The translations under genes and the position numbers were made by a program. From Amborella trichopoda (Eukaryota; Streptophyta; Magnoliopsida; Amborellales; Amborellaceae): a DNA stretch of 64,000 nt. Shown here in pieces: positions 36,201 to 48,200 of the stretch (positions are counted from its first letter, which is position 1; each line of letters starts with the position of its first letter). The notes beneath the pieces were generated by a model that was not told the DNA's origin, ran no database searches, and saw only the letters and a list, made by a program, of their open reading frames with translations. The stretch is from the NCBI RefSeq assembly GCF_000471905.2, contig NW_006499436.1, positions 3,265,914 to 3,329,913 of the forward strand, given 5' to 3'.

Positions 36201-39200
36201 ACCAATTGATCTCATATAAGTCTCTGCACATTTGGTTTGTTGCAATGGTTTTGACACCAAATTGTTTATTATGGTTCACTTTCATGAAGAGTATATCATG
36301 TAGCTCTCATGGCTAGTTTATGCAATGCAAGTACTATTCTTTTACTCTCTTTGCACACACACATGCACGCACGCACCAGCACACACACATGCAAATACGC
36401 ATGCAAGCATGCACTCTCACACACACACATATATGTAAGGATCTATTTTTTTTGGGTAACAACTCAGCAATCGAATCTGTTTTTGTAGGAACCGAATAAT
36501 GACCTCTATCTGAAGTCTTTAGAACTGTCAGCCAAGGTAGATTTCCATCCTTTATGAGGTTCTACATTTTTTACAAATTTTGTGTTTTATTCCACATTTA
36601 CGAATTTCTGTAAACCTATCTTTTGCATCCTTGATGATGTTGTAAATTGATAACTGATTTATGTTGCATTATGCAAATCTAGCTGTGTTTCCTTGATGTA
36701 GTTCTAATGTGAGGATAATATTTTGTATCAATTTTGTGATTTTAAGTTAAGCGCATGTGCTTATTATGAAAAAAATTGAAAGGGAAACCTTTTAGGGCGT
36801 ATTTGGAAGAACTAAACACGAAAGAAAATAGAAAGAAATAATGGAATATGGTTAAGAAATTTCATTCATAGGGATATACTTAAAGTTATGCTTTATTATT
36901 TCGTAGATACGTACTCAAGAGCATAATTTTATGTATCGAAACAGTGTTTAAGTGATAAATTATTCTGATAATCAAGAATGGGAAAAGGTGCACACCAAGA
37001 GGAAAAGGTGCACACCAAGAGGAAAATAAAGTTTATTGAGCACCTGTATGGGTAGGTGGATAGCGAGGTAATCCTAGTGGACTGCCACCTATCATAAAGG
37101 GTTTTGGGAAAAGATGAGCTTCATGATTGCTTAGTTCTCCCTCAAATATGCAAAAGGGGCATTTGAAGTGTACTGGGATGTAGTTTTGAGATCGAAGGCT
37201 TGTTAGCTCGGTTATTTGAGCTGTGCGAGGGCTTATGGATCCTGAAGATCTTGGGGTTTGGGACGTCATGAGGACCTGGAGCTAATGGAAAGGAATCTTG
37301 GTTTTTCTTCTTGGGCAATTGATGCTCCTTTTTTTCTCCCCATGATTCTGCATTTCCCTAAAATGTATGCTTTATCACCCATTGAAAAACAAGTAGATTA
37401 GAAGCACTATGCTATTTATCTATCAAAACGTAAAGAAATTATTAATTAAGTGATTCTCTATCCTAGTCAATGGGTTCCCAAAAGGATTTTTCCCCTCTCC
37501 TTTTATAAAATGGTGGAGGTTTTCGGCGAGTCTATATCAGGCCTCTACAACTATAATATTGGAAGGTTTCAAATTCTTCCTGTGCTGACCAACAAACTCT
37601 CCCCTTCGATACAGCGACGATACTCTTGTATTCCCTTGGTGCCAATCCATAGTGAGTAGACAAATTTGGTTATTTCTGAGATGCTTTGAAATCTGCATGG
37701 GCCTTGATGTCAATATGGTGAAAAAGTTAGCTGTTTGGAATAAGAATAGAGCTGGAAACCTAGCAGGAAAAAGAATAAATAATATAGAGCCGTAGGCCAC
37801 GTTGGCACTGGTTTGGAGACTGGGTTGTGGCACTGCCTCAATGCCCAACAAGATTTGTGCGGACCTTTATGTATTGGCAAACTCGAAAGGGCCCTTTGGG
37901 ACAACATCATCGACCGAATCACGTCTTGCAGCATGGCATGGTTCCTCTCTCTAGTGGTCTTATCACCCTCATAAAAGGGACCCTTGCCAATGTTCCATCT
38001 TCCAAATGTCACTTTTCCGCATGCTAATGGCAGTCGTTAATCACCTCGAAAGGTTGATGAGAACTTTTTGCGGTCAGGGTGGAAAGCTGCCGTTAAGTAT
38101 CACTTGGTTAAATGGGATGCAGTTGCCTAAGATCTATGTGGGGCTGGGCAAAGGAAGCGAATGGAGTGAAATACAACACTCCTTGGCTGCTGGTGCTTTG
38201 CCACCCAGGCAATACATCGTTTTTTCACCAACACAAGAGTGACTTAGATCATTTAGGCTGACTACCGAGAAAAATGACTCCTGCCTCAGCCTTGGGAATT
38301 TGGAAAGGAGTTGTGCCATCCCTTGCGGTGTTTACTCCCAATATTTGATTCATGGTAAAATCTGGGCACAAGACTGGATTTTGGAAAGATCTTTAGCAGC
38401 CAACCAGGACATCACTGCGGCCTCAGCCTATGATTGATGGGGGGTTCTATGGTTTAGTCCCCAGGCTTCTGAAGGTTTCTTTCAACTCAGAGGTCCCTGA
38501 GTAGTTGTCTCTCCGACAATTTGATAGTCTGCATACCCAAGATCTGGTAATGATCAGGTGTCAGATGATCTGGTCTTCCTCTCCCACTGGTAAATTTTCA
38601 GTTTTTTCCTTCTACTGAGCCCTATCCCAGTTAAATCAACAGCTGCTATTCACTTCCCTAATTTCAAGAACTTGGTTGCCTTGGCCCTGCCCAAAGTACA
38701 TGCCTTCAATTGGTTCTTACTCTTGAGAAGAGTTCTGACGTCAACCAATTGCACCGTCGAGGCAACCAACTGCTTAACTGTTGCTCCCTGTGCATGGAGG
38801 AGTCCGTAGACCACCTTCTTAGATTCTGCGCTCACCTATATCATTTGGGCCTCCATTCTCCTGCGTCTTTGCTGGACTTGGGTGGCTTCCCATTCCATCC
38901 TGCAGCTCTTCATTGCCTACTACAATCCACCAGTCTGAGCTGCTGGTCTATTCCTATGAATGGCCACAGTGCTAGCACTTTGCTGGAACATTTGGCTTGA
39001 AAGGAATGCATGAAATTTTTAGGTGAAACAGTCTCAACTGCATTATGTCGAAGGCTGCATGCATGCTACTATAATCTTTTGGCTAGGAGTAGGCCTGAAT
39101 TAGAAGGTTGGTCCTCTGCTGATTTTATACTGCAATGGCGCACATTATCCGAGCTAGACCAATGTTGATTGTTAGGTCTGGAGTTTCCTGAGAAAGTCTC

Positions 39201-42200
39201 CGTCAAGCTTAATTTCGACCGATGCAGGGTCAGAGGCATCTTTCATGAGCCGTGCTCCAACTCACTCCTTTCATACAAAGGTCCAATAGGGACAGCAAAC
39301 TCCACTATTGCCTAATCTCAGGCCTTGCTAGCAGGCTTCAAGCTTTTCGATCTAAGGTGGGACCATTCCCTCATCACCGAGGGGGATTCCATAAATGTAA
39401 TATGGGTCTTGAAAGTCTCTCCTACCCATGTACTTTGCAAGTTGGAACCAGTTTTTCAGCAGATTTGGGAGATCGTTAGGTCTTTTACAGTTACTTATGG
39501 CCACTTGCTTTTACAGTTACTTATGGCCACTTGCGGATAGAAGAATATTGATGCTTTCGCAAAAGGAGCTTCGAACGGAATTTTGTAACTTTTGAACCAT
39601 AGATTGCCATGTTTGTAATATGTTTGACTATTTGTGTATGTGGCCCTATCTAAATTTGGTGTCAGCAATTTTATAATGAATTATACTGAATATAATACGG
39701 TCAGTTCTCTCAGAAAAAAGAAAAAGTGTACCAGAAAAAAACAAATAAACGGATTCTACCAAGAATGAAAGAATGCATAGGAGGTAAACAACTATTCACT
39801 GCTTTGAGCATTTAAAGCGGCATATTTTTTGTTTTTCAAAAGAGTTGGTTGTGCAGTTAGCTCTTTAAATGCTTGGTTGTTTTGTTGTTCCTATGGAGTA
39901 TTGGGTGAGATTATGGGCAAAGAAGGTAAGAGTATTAAATAGGGACTGTTAGAGAGTCTCGGAGATACATTTTGGATTAATGAGTATGCCATCCGATAGG
40001 TATTCTGCATTTCTGAGGAGTTTCAGTTTTGACATGTGCATAGTAATGATGAAATTCAACATTTCAATCTCTCTTTGTCTCTGATTTTTTTGCACATGCT
40101 TGTGTTGGATTGGAATTTGGAACTTGGAAATTAAGATGGAAGGTAATACATGTTACGAGATTGCAATAGAATTAAAAGCAAAAGTGCTCTTGTCTGCACT
40201 AAGGTTGAACCATGAGGGATGTTCTGATTGGCTGGGGTCGTCTACCAATTGTTGGGGTTTGTGGCCTTTAAAGGCTATGAGAGCATGTAAATATCATTTA
40301 TGCACTTCAATAGGAGTGTGAATGTTGGTTGACTGACCTAGGGTTAGGCAGTCTATAGCCCTGGTCATGTCCAATATCCTTCCCCTGGGCATATGGCATT
40401 ATCAAAGAGGGTATACAGATGGTCATCCTTTGTTGAGGTCGGAGAGATGCCCATGCATGTGTTTTAGGCCAGGATAGCTGTGCGGTCTTATGTATACATG
40501 TAAGAGCAAGGGCTAAATCCTCAACAAACTCCGCATGATATCTACACATGATAGCCGCAGTACTGGGAAGCAACTCTGTAAAGGGATACATGTATATGTA
40601 TATAGAGAGAACCCCCCCTTGCAGTATAGTAATATGTGTGTTTGACTTACTCTTAAAGGGGGAACCTGTAATCCACATTCCAGGATTGTGGTTCCACTTA
40701 GTGTTTGAAAAAGCGCTAGACGGCACCTAGGCGGTTGGGGGGGTCCAGGCCGCCTAGGGCTTAGGCGGGTGCTCAGAACCTAGATGGCTCACTAGAAATT
40801 TTTTTTTTAGGTTTTTCTCTCTCTAAAATAGGCTCTAATAGATTTTAGGTTTCAAATGAATCTAAAACCCACAATTTTGCACCTTTAATATTAAAAAAAT
40901 GACCCAAAAATACCCTCAACGAGGGGCATTTCCGCCCCTGGGAGGGGCGCAGGCCTTGGGTAGCCGCCTAGGCGGGTTTAGGCGGGTTCCCGGGCGCCTA
41001 GGCGGCCTCCCAGGGATATCTGTTTTTTTTGGTTTTTTTTGGGTGCCTAGGTCCAGGCGATGCGCCCAGCCTTGAGAACCGCCTAGGTGTTGGGCGGCCC
41101 ACTTTTTGAAACACTGGTTCCACTATTGATCGGTCAACTTTGGCGAGCCAATCATGAGCCCTTACATGAGACTGTGGGTTATGGGTCATGTTAGGTCGGT
41201 TTGAGAAGATAATTGAGGATAACAATTACAAGGTTGGGTGGACCTCTTCCCCTCTTCCCCCAATATGAGGAGGAGTCGCCGTCGACCCCAACCCCTCAGC
41301 TGGAATCAGATCTATGATCTATATCTCAAAACCTACCCACCGCCACCAAGTACTCAGCCTGCCCACTCACCCTTCCCCCGATCATTTTCTTAGAGATCCA
41401 AGATGTCCATTCCAGAGGCTAAGTAGTCTCTAAAAGCCTCTTTCTCCCAGGTGGTTGCCACCACGAAAACAACCACCATCCCCTCTGCCACTCCAGCTCT
41501 CCTCGATGGGTGCCTCCCCGCCATAGACCCTTCTCCATTTCTCCTCTTCCGCATCTGTACCCCACCCGTGGAGTCAGAGCAGCTCAAACCCAAACTTTTG
41601 GCATCCCTGGTGGGAACGTTCCAACCTAGACGAGATGATGTCAAAGGAATTGAAAGATGGGCCCACCCCCTCTAGGGGGAGCCTACTTTACTTGCAGACG
41701 TCTTTTCAGTGGCGACTTCCTCTTTTGCTTCCTGTTGCCAGAATATGCCCTACTTATTCTTCAGGAGCCCATTTCCACAAACTTCAAAGGGGCTACCTTT
41801 GTGGTTGGTCTCCAAAAGAAGGGTCCTGTAGGAAACAGAGAATTTGGCTCACCTTGGACCGTGTCCCTCTCCACGCGTGGTCTCCATCCCACTTTCAGGA
41901 GAATCGCAGAAGCCTGTGGTACCTTGATTACTATCCATTGGAAATCTTTAGAAATGCTCCCTCTCGGTTTCATCCGTCTCCTCCTGGTGGGTCTTGGACA
42001 CCAACCTCATTCCAACAAGAATCTGGCTAGAAGTAGACAACCTCTACTTCCCGGTCTCATTTTCGTGGTCGGCGGCCTCTCCCCCCTCTCCCCACTTCTT
42101 CTCAACCCTTTGGAACCTACTCAGCTAAAGGATGACTCCGCTCAATACTGGATCATTGTGTGGAGAAAAGTCTGCCACCCCAGAAGGATGACTACTTAGC

Positions 42201-45200
42201 CAAAGGATGACTTCTCTCAGCCTCCCCTTAGTCCGGCGCCCCTCAGGGTACGCCACCAAGGCTATCCTCCCAAATCACAACGGGCAGCCATCTGACGACC
42301 ATGTGTCGACCGCCTCGATCGGCTAGAAAAGAGGGGTGACGCCATTGAGCTTGCATATGCAGCCTAAAGGTGCTCCCCATCTGATAGGCTCAGGCTCCGA
42401 AGGCGGTGTGCCAGTCGGTCCCATCTCCACTCATGTCCCTTCATCCACGCCCCCTCCTCGACCCGGTAAAGAAGTCTTAGTGGACTATGAACCCTCTTCT
42501 TCGACTCAATCGTCGTGCCACCCTGACAGACCCGGCCCATCCAAGTTAAACTCTCTTCAGCCAGAGGTCCCAATGTGTCAGGCACACATCCCTAATTTTC
42601 AGCCTGATTGCTTGACACCTACGCCAACCGCCCATACTCCCTTCTGTCTCTCGTCCCACCCGCTTGCCACGTACCACCTCACGTCACCCATCTCAGCACA
42701 CTTGTCGCCATCGCCCAACCCGCCCTCATCCACGTTTTCTCTCCCGCCCACTCCTTTCTTTTCATCACTACCCCTGTCCTCTCTCCAGCCGCCCTCTTTA
42801 CCTACCTCCTTTCCCTCGCCGTCAATCGGAGAGCCACCGCTCTTCCCCTCTCTTTCCGGCGACGACACTTGGCCTTCTCCCCTGCCTCATGACCTTGAGC
42901 AATTAATGGCCTCGTCCGATCCCCCTCTTTCTTCGCCCTTAGTTTATTCTAACGTCCCTTCGGCCGCTTCTTCTTCCCCCTCTTTCTAACACCCTCCCCC
43001 ACCCCTCAGATCTTAGAAGTCCACCCTGCCACCACTTTCCTTCCTGCGAACCCTGACTAGGAGCCCACTCTATCGGACCCACACCCCCTACTTCTCCATT
43101 ACTACCTAGCCTTTCTCAGCCCCTGACACTACTTCCCTCGCCTAGTACCCTATCCTCTCCTGCCCTTCTCTCTCTGACGTTCTTTCCTCTCCACCTTGCA
43201 GAGGAGGTAGAACCTGCTCTGCCCCTCAAGCCTCTGGACCCCCCCCCCCTCTCATCCTATTGGAATGGACAAACACCAGCTTTACAGACCCCTCTCCCCC
43301 TGACCCAGCTTTAATCTCTTCTCTGCTAGCCCCTCACGTTTCCTATGCCCCTCACCTAGTCCACATTTGCAGAGTCCGAAGCCTGCACTGTTCCTATCCA
43401 CCCCCTTTCATTGGCCTTATACCTCTTATGCATCCCCCCAATCCCACCACTTCCTCACCTATCTACCCCCGTCGTTTTACACTGGAACTTTCAGCCCTTT
43501 TAGCCCCTTCCTTCACCCTTCTCCTTCAACCCCCTTTTTCCACAGTGTCCCATCCTCATCCTCTTCGACCTTGGTTCAGGGTTTGTTGACCTCTTGTCCT
43601 CCTACCTTAGCAGAGTCACCCCAAGATGACACGCATAATCTCCCTTCTCACCCCTCCTTGTCGGCTTCCCTCAGCTCTATTAACCTCCTTGCCCCTTCCT
43701 CGCCCTCTAACTTTGATCCACTTCCAATCTTACGTTCAGACCTCTACCCCATCGACCCTTCTCTTCCTCTGTGCCTAATTTTGAGTTGATTGAGGCACCA
43801 ACCCCTCCCATCTTTCCCTCTTCGGCAAATGACAACGTCGAGGAGGTCGCCATGGATGGGAAAAACAATTATTTGGACAGGATGAAGGAAATTTACCGGA
43901 TCATGGGCTTCCAAATTGGTGGCCCTGAAGGACTGGCTCACAAATTTCTACTCGTAGATGTGCACAGCCGCCTGAAGGTGAGATTCACAGGACAAAGGGA
44001 ACTTCTCAACCTTTTCTCCTCAATCTCCTACGCGGGACAACCTTCAGACGGCCTCCGGACCCCAACCACCTCTCCATATCCGAGGAGGCCTGCTAGACTA
44101 GCCTCCTCCTTCTTACATGAACGTAAGATGTTTGGGACAGTCGTCCAAAAGGGAGGTAGTTAAGGACTTGACCTTAAAACACCTCCCTGCGATACTTGCC
44201 ATAACAGAAATTAAACAACCAGAGCCCACCCTCCAACTCATTTGCCAGGTCTGGGGTAGAAGGCCCTGCCAGTGGGTCTCTCTACCTAGGGACGGGGCAT
44301 CAGGGGGTATATGGGTGATCTGGAACCCATCAGAACACATCATCCTCTCTTCCCACCTAGGGGAGTTCGCTGTCACCGTACTTCTCTATCGCATATCAGA
44401 CGGTCTCCCATGAAATTCTCGGCCATTTACGGCCCTAACCCAGCCTCTCTCAGACCACGACTCTGAACAGAATTGGACCACATCGTTTCCCTACCCCATT
44501 CTGCTTGGTATATGGGAGGGGACTTCAACATCACAAGATGGTCACATGAGAGGAACTCCAATCCCACAATCTCTTAGGGAATGAGGGACTTCGTAGACTT
44601 CATTTTCCATAATGAACTCCTAGACATCCCGCTTCAAGGAAGCCGTTTTACTTAGTCTAATCACTCACCCCAACCATCCCTCTCTAAACTAGACATATTT
44701 CTTCTCTCTTTGATTTGGGTGGAACACTTTCCGGGCTCTCATGTCATGGCCTTACCTGAACCCACCTCTGACCACTGCCCCATCCTCTTGGATACCCTAA
44801 CAGTTAGGAGAGGGCCGAAGCCTTTTAGATTCGAATTAGCCTGGCTTCAAGGGGAGTCTCTTCCCACCCTGATTCCAATTGGTGGAACTCCTTTTCCGGC
44901 TAGGTTTTGGGAAGAGCATGTTATAGGCTCCAAACCAAAATCCAACTCCTCAAAGCTTCCTTGAAAACCTGGAGTAAGTCCATCCCGGTAACTACTCCCA
45001 ATCCAAGTCCTCTCTACTAAATTCCATCCAAGACCTAGATTGTACTGAGGAGTCCAGGCCTCTGACAGACAGAATCAAACCTCAGAACCAAAACAAAATT
45101 GGAATACTTCTCTAATTGTCACAGAAGTGACAATACTATTTCGATAATCAAATTGGACAATCGCTATTTGCTACAACCTGAGAAAATTGAGTGGCCATCT

Positions 45201-48200
45201 TTGATTTCTTCCAGACCCTATAGCAGCCCCCTTGGGCCCAAGACCGAGGATAACGACTCTTGATTTCTTAAACCTTCCTGAAGATCGGGCACTCTGGCTA
45301 GAGCGACCTTTCTTGGAAGAAGAAATCTTAAAGGCTATTGATGACTTAGCCAAAGACAAAGCCCCCCGTCTGGCCATAACACCCTTTAAAATCTTTTGGT
45401 AAACCTTTTGTCCAGACTTCTTAAGGTTTTTTGAGGAATTCTTCCATCGGGGAATCCTCCACAAAGCCATCAACGCCACTGTCATAGCCTTAGTCCCTAT
45501 GGTCGAAGGGGCGGAGGAACTAAAGGACTTTCGTCCAATCAGCTTGCTCAATTCCTCTTACAAAATTCTAGCCAAGGTTCTGGCCTCAAGGCTACAACAA
45601 GTCCTCCCTTTAATCATCTCCCCATTACAGATCGCCTTCATGATAGATAGGCAAATCCTAGACGGAGCTTTAGTAGCACACGAGTGCCTTCACTCAAGGC
45701 ACATGTCCAAGAAGCCTAGTCTTATCTTCAAGATGGATTGGGAGAAGGCGTACGATCATGTTGACTGGTCGATTCTGGACGAGTCAATGGCTAGAGTGGG
45801 ATTTCGGGACCTTTGGAGAAAGTGGATGAGAGGTTGCTACTCTCATCCTCACTTCTCGATTCTCGACAATGGAACCCCAAACGGTTTCTTCCCATCCTCG
45901 AAGGGGCTACGCCATGGGGATCTACTCTCCCCTTTCCTGTTCGCCATTACGGCAGAAGTCTTTAGTCGTTCAATCTCCCGTTTGAAGGTCTCCTCATTGG
46001 ATTCAAGAGCAGTCCCCAAGGCCCAATAGTGTCTCATCTGCAATATGCATATGACATTTTGGTGTTCCTTGATACCTCGCCAGAAGAAATTGATAATTTG
46101 AGGCTTTATCTTAAATGCTTCCAAGTGGTTATAGGGTTCAAAGTTAACATGGAAAAATCAAAGATGATGGGAGTGGCAATCACGAATGCTGAAATCAGAG
46201 CGCTTATTCCAAATTGGGAATGGAAAGTGGAGGAACTTCCCACAACATACCTTGGTCTACCCTTGGAATTGGGGAAACCAAAAAAGAGACAGTGGTCCCA
46301 TCTGATAGACAAGGTTGACAGGCGTCTGGTAGGGTGGAAAGGGAGACACCTCTCTATGGCTGGTCGTACCACCTTGATAAAATAACCTTGGCAAATGCTC
46401 TGGTCTACCTCATGTCTCTTTTTCACATGCCAACCTCAGTGGCCAACCGCCTTGACCTGCTTATAAGGAATTTCTTCTGGTTAGGACAGGCCAAGGGAAC
46501 CAAATACCACCGAATACCATGGGACAAGATCTGCTTACCCAAACACCAGGGAGGTCTAGGGATTAGGACCCTTAGATAACATAACCTGGCCCTTCTAAGG
46601 AAATGGTGGTGGCGCCTAGCCACTCAGACAGACTCCCTCTGGGCTCAGGTCGTACGCAACAAATATAGGATTTCGGAAGGAGTTTGGGTGCCTGCGAGGA
46701 GGCAGCATAGTAGAGCTTCAAGAGCGTGGAAGTCGTTTGCCTTCCTACCTCTCACAGTTCGAAAAATTCATCAGATTCCATCCAAGAGAAGGAACAAGAG
46801 TGTGCTTCTGGTCAGATCTTTGGCTAGGACACACTCCCCTAAGGGACATTTTTCTCTCCCTTTACTCTCTTGCCTCAAACAAAGACTCTACCATCACAGA
46901 GGAAATGGTATTGTCAGGAGGCTGAAAAGTTTGGAACCCCTTGTTGAAATCTCTCAGACAATGAAACCAGCCACTTCCTGTCACTCTCAGCAGCTTTACA
47001 TTGCATCTTCATCTCTACACATGGGAGGGACTCCATGGTATGGACTCTAGCCCCCTCTAGTACTTTCTCGGTGGCCTCGTTTGACAAAAGACTCATCCAA
47101 GCCCCAACCTTTCCTCTTAATCCTACCTCTGTCCTTTCTAAGGTTTGGTCCACAATTGCCCCTCCCAAAGTTTAGACTTTCAATTGGATTGCTTGTTCTC
47201 AACGGGCACTCACAGTGAACCTGCTTCAAAAGAGAGGGGTTCCAATCCCCAACAAATGTGCCATGTGTTTGAGCGAGAGGGAATCGAATCCACACCTCTT
47301 CATCTACTGCAAGCTAGCTCCCAACATTTGGAGTCAATTATTGCAGCTGTTTGGTTTCCAATGGGTTACTCCACCAACAGTCAAGGCCCTAATTTCCTTG
47401 AAACATGCATCACATTGATCGAAGGCCGGAAGAACCTTATGAAAGGCCGCCATTGCCGCTTCCATATGGGTGATCTGGGTAGAAAGAAATACTAGAATAT
47501 TCCAAGGTCACAAACTCCAAGTACTAGCACTTTTCCACAAGGTTATTTCTCTAGTAACATTCTAGGCGTCCAACCACATGGTTTTCTTAGGCAATTCAGC
47601 AAAAACCTTTCTCAACCAATGGGAAAACATACTCTACCACCAACCACGAAAGGTGCAAAGACCAAACAACTGGCTGCCACCGCTAGAGGGCACAATCAAG
47701 CTCAATTTTGATGGTTGCTCTCTGGGGAACCCAGGTTCTGTAGGAGCTGGAGGTGTCTTTAGAGACCATCATCGCAATATTCTCTTTACCTATTCTGAGC
47801 ATCTAGGCCATAAAGATTCTCAAATGTGCGGAAGCCATGACCTTGTTGTTAGGTCTCAAAAGCTTCAACCATTCTTGGGGACCACACCTGTTAGTGGAAG
47901 GAGACGCACACAATATTATCTCCTAGGCAACCGGGATGACACCACCTCCATGGTACCTAGTTTCTATTTTTGATGAAATTGCTTACATTTGCAGGGATAT
48001 GGTCGTCTCATGGAAGCATATCTGGAGGACGTCCATCGAGTTCGCCGATCTTCTGGCGAAAGACGGGGCTAGGACCCAAGAAGAAGACCATACCTGGCCC
48101 ATCTCCTTTTTTGCTCTGGACCACATAGGGCACACAATGGAAAACATCTCATTGTAATTGGGCAATTCTATAAGCCCAATTTTTTGTGAACCTACTGTAA

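Larger units (their letters stand above)
22698..36488 (+). other. TOM20 intron 3 (13.8 kb, transposon-filled)
   Basis: Unannotated parts: 22.7-25.3 kb is AT-rich with scattered GGGATC motifs; 28.87-29.29 kb and 29.52-30.08 kb show nothing clear; 34.42-36.35 kb holds no recognised gene, though a short open piece near 34440-34680 may be an L1 ORF1 scrap. The annotated elements inside are listed separately. The intron ends CTGTTTTTGTAG. Confidence 0.7.

Noticed and set aside
42336-43789. Long Pro/Ser-rich open frames as host genes
   Set aside because: They lie between ORF1 and ORF2 parts of the 7.1-kb L1 and stay open in several frames because of C-rich composition.
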